DNA from: Bacillus cereus
GTDB lineage: Bacteria; Bacillota; Bacilli; Bacillales; Bacillaceae_G
Assembly: GCF_002584535.1 (NCBI RefSeq)
Contig: NZ_NUOT01000003.1
Coordinates: 1 to 53,077 of the forward strand
Length of the DNA stretch: 53,077 nucleotides
Direction of reading: 5' to 3'
In this document: in pieces, positions 50,018 to 53,077 of the stretch
How positions within the stretch are numbered: the stretch's first letter is position 1
Layout of the letters: every line of letters starts with the position of its first letter
Notes under the pieces: model-generated
Told to the model about the DNA's origin: nothing
Database searches by the model: none
What the model saw: the letters and a program-made list of their open reading frames with translations, nothing else
Made by a program: the position numbers and the translations under genes

Positions 50018-51397
50018 TTATGTTGCCTTTATAACATATTTAGAAAGCATCCACAAGTTAAATGAAACCGAAACAGTATAGCCTGCATATGTTGAGATAA
50101 TAAAACTAGTGTAGTCAAAGTACGGTAATAATACAATATTTAATGCGACTTTAATGATAATCCCTAGGGTTAAACCCAGAACTGTTTTTTGTTGCTGATT
50201 AATGCCTTGTAACATCGCAGCAGTAACTGTGAACAATGAAAATAATATACATGCCGGTGCATAGTACTGTAAAATAGCGCTTCCTAAACTCGGATCATTT
50301 CCTACTCCAAATAAAAAAGTATATATAGGTTTAGCTAATATCATCATTCCAATTGCTGCTGGAATTGTAATCGCTACAACAAGTAAATTCGTTTTCGTGA
50401 AATGCTTATATAATAATTGTACATTTCCAGCTATATAAGCTTTCGTCATCTCAGGAACGAGAGACATACTAAAGGCTGTTGCAACCGACACTGGAATTAG
50501 TACAACCATTTGAACAAGCCCAATTATCGCATTTATTTTTTCTGCTTCGATTTGCACGTAACCTATCTCTATTAAAAGTTTATTGATTGTAAATGTATCA
50601 ATTGTTTGATACAACGGAATCGCTAGTCCAACCGCAACAAATGGGATTGAATACGTAAATAGCTCTTTATATAAAGCAAAAAAAGACTTCGTTGTCTGCG
50701 GGATACTGGCTTTCTCTTTCCGTTTTAAGTATTTCCGCCTTTTCATATAAAATCCAATCAAAACAGTTAGTCCAGCTGCCGCGCCCATAAATGCACCAAA
50801 AGTTGAAACTCCAACCGCTAACGAAACAGATGCTTTCAAAATATGCAACACAACAAAGCTTCCTATTAAGATTGTTAATACACGAAAGAACTGTTCTACA
50901 ACTACACTAGAAGCCGATGGTCCCATAGATTGAAATCCTTGAAAAAAACCGCGTAATAAACTCATTACTGGTACAATCAGTAGTGCAAAACTAACAATTT
51001 GAATATTATATGTAACAGCATTCATACTATTACCAGTTTGATCACTTCCATCGATCACTAGATTTGCAAGATATGGAGCTAACATATAAAGAACTAGAAA
51101 TGAAGCTAGCCCCATAAAAATCATAAAAAATATTCCACTTTTCAACACCCGTTTTACTGTATGATAGTCATTTAACTGATCATATTTCGAGACCATTTTT
51201 GAAACAGCAAGTGGTAATCCCATCGTTGCAATGCTTAACATAATTGTATATGGCCGATATGCATACGTATATAATACATATCCGCTAGTACCAACCATTG
51301 CTGTAAATGGAATAACATATATAAATCCGAGCATTTTAGATATCATCGTTGCCATCGTTAAAAATAATGTTCCACGTAAAAACGGTGATCCCTTCAT
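50018..51397 (-). CDS. MOP-superfamily lipid/polysaccharide flippase (YtgP/MurJ-like), short
   Basis: 459 residues, about 12 membrane helices. The N-terminus (TLFLTMATMISKMLGFIYVI) and the helix pattern match the Bacillus YtgP/SpoVB branch of oligosaccharide-lipid flippases. Those proteins are usually ~520-550 residues with 14 helices, so this one lacks the last pair; it ends VSFNLWMLSKYVIKAT and then a terminator. It may be C-terminally truncated or a naturally short paralogue. It may transport a lipid-linked cell-wall or exosporium sugar. Confidence 0.82.
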   Translation of the reverse strand: MKGSPFLRGTLFLTMATMISKMLGFIYVIPFTAMVGTSGYVLYTYAYRPYTIMLSIATMGLPLAVSKMVSKYDQLNDYHTVKRVLKSGIFFMIFMGLASFLVLYMLAPYLANLVIDGSDQTGNSMNAVTYNIQIVSFALLIVPVMSLLRGFFQGFQSMGPSASSVVVEQFFRVLTILIGSFVVLHILKASVSLAVGVSTFGAFMGAAAGLTVLIGFYMKRRKYLKRKEKASIPQTTKSFFALYKELFTYSIPFVAVGLAIPLYQTIDTFTINKLLIEIGYVQIEAEKINAIIGLVQMVVLIPVSVATAFSMSLVPEMTKAYIAGNVQLLYKHFTKTNLLVVAITIPAAIGMMILAKPIYTFLFGVGNDPSLGSAILQYYAPACILFSLFTVTAAMLQGINQQQKTVLGLTLGIIIKVALNIVLLPYFDYTSFIISTYAGYTVSVSFNLWMLSKYVIKAT

Positions 51398-51467
51398 TTC
51401 ATTCCCCCGCTACGCTTTATTACTACACATTATGGACAACTTCTTTATTTTAGAACTGAAAGGTATG

Positions 51468-51494
51468 AAAAAAGCCAATGAAATCATTGGCTTT
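51468..51494 (-). terminator. Intrinsic terminator of the DedA gene
   Basis: AAAGCCAATG pairs with CATTGGCTTT on the minus strand, ending in TTTTTT. Confidence 0.8.
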
Positions 51495-52095
51495 AACGAA
51501 CTGTTTTTCTTTTTTTCAATATTTTTAAACCGAAATAAAGAGCAATAAAGAACACTGCCCCAATAATTATGTAATGCGTATAGTCAGCGGCATATTCTTT
51601 AATATGACGCCAATTCCCACCTAGTTTTTCTCCTAAATAAATAAACAAAATTGACCATGGGATAATCGCGATTACTGTGTATAGTGTAAAATTTTTCAAA
51701 GGCATTTTCGCTAATCCTGCTGGAATCGAAATTGCATGACGCACAACTGGTATAAAGCGTGCTGAGAAAATTACTCCCGCCCCATATCGATTAAACCAGC
51801 CTTCCGCCACATCTAAATGATGCTTGTTAATCAATAAATATTTTCCATATTTTTCAACGACAGGACGTCCTCCGTAATACCCTAACCAATACAAGAAGAT
51901 TTGTGCTAAAGTACCACCGATTGTACCAGCAATCACCGCTCCAATAAAACTGATTTTACCGTCTGCTACTAAAAATCCAGCATAAGAGAGAACAATCTCA
52001 CTGGGAATGATTTCAATCATTAACCCTAAGGCTACTCCAAAGTATCCTAAACTTGCAAAAAATTGCAATAACTGCTCTATTAAATTCGATAACAT
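51493..52095 (-). CDS. DedA-family membrane protein
   Basis: 200 residues. SNARE-associated/DedA domain with the conserved GGTLAQIFLYWLGYYGGRPV and FSARFIPVVRHAISIPAG, which carry the acidic/basic residues of DedA carriers, and a C-terminal membrane helix with basic tail (KILKKRKTVR). DedA proteins recycle undecaprenyl phosphate or phosphatidylethanolamine and support proton homeostasis. GGAGACAG lies ten bases before the ATG. Monocistronic. Confidence 0.9.
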   Translation of the reverse strand: MLSNLIEQLLQFFASLGYFGVALGLMIEIIPSEIVLSYAGFLVADGKISFIGAVIAGTIGGTLAQIFLYWLGYYGGRPVVEKYGKYLLINKHHLDVAEGWFNRYGAGVIFSARFIPVVRHAISIPAGLAKMPLKNFTLYTVIAIIPWSILFIYLGEKLGGNWRHIKEYAADYTHYIIIGAVFFIALYFGLKILKKRKTVR

Positions 52096-52285
52096 TTTCT
52101 TTTCTGTCTCCTTTTCTTCTTACATGCCTTCCTATTATCTCACAAAGATTTATGCATGCCAATAAGTTCCTAGTTCTTTACCCAAAATATGTACCATTCA
52201 TTGTAAATATACCAGGCACAAATAGAAAGAAAAGAGAGGGTTATACATGTAAAATTTCTTATTTTTTATCTTTACACATTTTTTC

Positions 52286-52903
52286 TTAATCAAGTAAGGA
52301 TTGCTTATTACTGTCTTTCATACATGCAAACATCTCTCTAATTTGCCCCTCTGTATTTCTAGCAATCGATAACTCCGGAATTTCCTTTTCACCAAAAAAG
52401 TTCACTGCTTCCGTTTCAATACTTGTTTGTTTTTCTCCCCCAACGATTTCACAACCAATAAATATTTTATATACATGTGTTGCGGATGGTGATGAATGAT
52501 GTTTTTCTTTATCGAATACTGCTAATAATCGAAAATGGTCAACTTTATAACCCGTTTCTTCCCATACTTCTTTTGCTGCCACTTCTGTTGGCGTATAGCC
52601 AACATCTGCCCAGCCACCTGGTAAAGCCCATTTCCCATCGCTTTTTTCTTTTACAAATAATAATTTATCATCCTGATACACGACAGCCCTAATATCTACT
52701 TTTGGTGTTTGATAACCTGTTTCATTGGCAAATAATTTCTCTACCACTTCCCAATCTGTCTTCGTATAATGAGACATCATAGTAACTGTGAGGTCACGTA
52801 ACTGCTCGAAACGTTCAATATCATACACATCTTTTGAATACGTTAAACCAGCCTGAGCAATAGCTTGTATTTGTTTTACCCAATCGATCCATTTCGCTTC
52901 CAT
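52286..52903 (-). CDS. Nudix hydrolase with N-terminal Nudix_N_2 domain (CDP-Chase-like)
   Basis: 205 residues. A helical N-terminal domain (~1-65; WIDWVKQIQAIAQAGLTYSK) precedes the Nudix fold, with the box GGWADVGYTPTEVAAKEVWE (then ETG) at ~96-118. This architecture matches the B. cereus enzyme characterised as a CDP-choline pyrophosphatase with RNA 3'-end activity; whether this is that protein cannot be told here. GGTGGAGGAAAT precedes ATG. Confidence 0.87.
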   Translation of the reverse strand: MEAKWIDWVKQIQAIAQAGLTYSKDVYDIERFEQLRDLTVTMMSHYTKTDWEVVEKLFANETGYQTPKVDIRAVVYQDDKLLFVKEKSDGKWALPGGWADVGYTPTEVAAKEVWEETGYKVDHFRLLAVFDKEKHHSSPSATHVYKIFIGCEIVGGEKQTSIETEAVNFFGEKEIPELSIARNTEGQIREMFACMKDSNKQSLLD

Positions 52904-53077
52904 ATTTCCTCCACCTTAAAAATATACTATACTGTTTCAACTTTATTTACAGCACCTAAACAAATCGTAGCTTATTCACATAAAATTTAAAAGGAATCAA
53001 TTATTTTCATAAAGACTTAAGCATTCATACTTTTTATCTAAAATGAAAGATTATATTTATCATAAATGAAAAAGAGA
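52904..53077. other. Right-edge sequence
   Basis: AT-rich, no gene or RNA recognised before the window end; it should hold the promoter of the Nudix gene. Confidence 0.4.

Noticed and set aside
1-53077. CRISPR array, tRNA/rRNA genes, or phage integrase/attachment sites
   Set aside because: No regularly spaced repeats, no cloverleaf-like tRNA ends and no recombinase genes were seen.

Overview
The window is a chromosomal segment of a low-GC, spore-forming Firmicute, almost certainly a member of the Bacillus cereus group. Support comes from AT-rich DNA with strong AGGAGG-type ribosome sites, sporulation genes (a SpoIIP paralogue, a YtfJ/GerW-like protein, a CotF-type coat protein, a 28-residue YjcZ-type peptide, a probable spore-surface protein), an ECF sigma/DUF3600-type anti-sigma pair, CsaA, BrnQ and a second alanine racemase. 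No rRNA, tRNA, CRISPR array, intact prophage or complete insertion sequence was seen. Species is inferred, not proven.

Layout. 1-3570 is a gene graveyard: a sunset-domain membrane protein, coding-like debris, a partial chimeric copy of the neighbouring glutathione peroxidase, the C-terminal tail of a probable secreted toxin followed by an orphan immunity-type gene, a CDF-transporter remnant, a spore-surface gene and an excalibur-domain tail. 3574-16400 is core-like: glutathione peroxidase, an MBL hydrolase, a UbiB-type kinase, the sigma/anti-sigma pair, a quinone-oxidoreductase/phospholipase-C-like pair, a YfmL-type helicase with its partner, formate-THF ligase, a methyltransferase and small proteins. 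16400-20350 holds an orphan gene, ytfJ, an IS3 orfA remnant that truncates a GNAT gene, and a four-gene GNAT / 2H phosphoesterase / GNAT / cupin operon. 20485-25837 has a pair of OppBC-like permeases with no ATPase or binding protein, a frameshifted calcineurin phosphatase, and a GNAT gene facing a MocR regulator across an array of repeats. 26182-35565 has alr, a band-7/NfeD pair, a frameshifted MFS transporter, an amidase, a GNAT-VanY-Nudix operon and spoIIP, plus a spoIIP 3' relic. 35655-52903 has two small membrane proteins, csaA with a DinB-like gene, brnQ, a CBS-ACT protein, a third orphan permease, a CNNM-type transporter with a DUF456 gene, YwnB-like and SDR oxidoreductases, a lipoprotein, coat and cardiolipin-synthase genes, the ycgR-ycgQ pair, corA, a short flippase, a DedA protein and a Nudix hydrolase.

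How the genes work together. Recurring themes are spore assembly and engulfment (spoIIP, ytfJ, the CotF-like protein, the YjcZ-type peptide, the spore-surface protein), envelope and ion homeostasis (CorA, CNNM, Cls, DedA, VanY, band-7/NfeD, YcgRQ) and small-molecule modification (four intact GNATs plus one truncated, cupin, amidase, Nudix). Two genes are broken by single-base differences in T/A homopolymers; these may be real decay, phase switching or sequencing error. Most transcription units end in clear intrinsic terminators, several shared by convergent genes.
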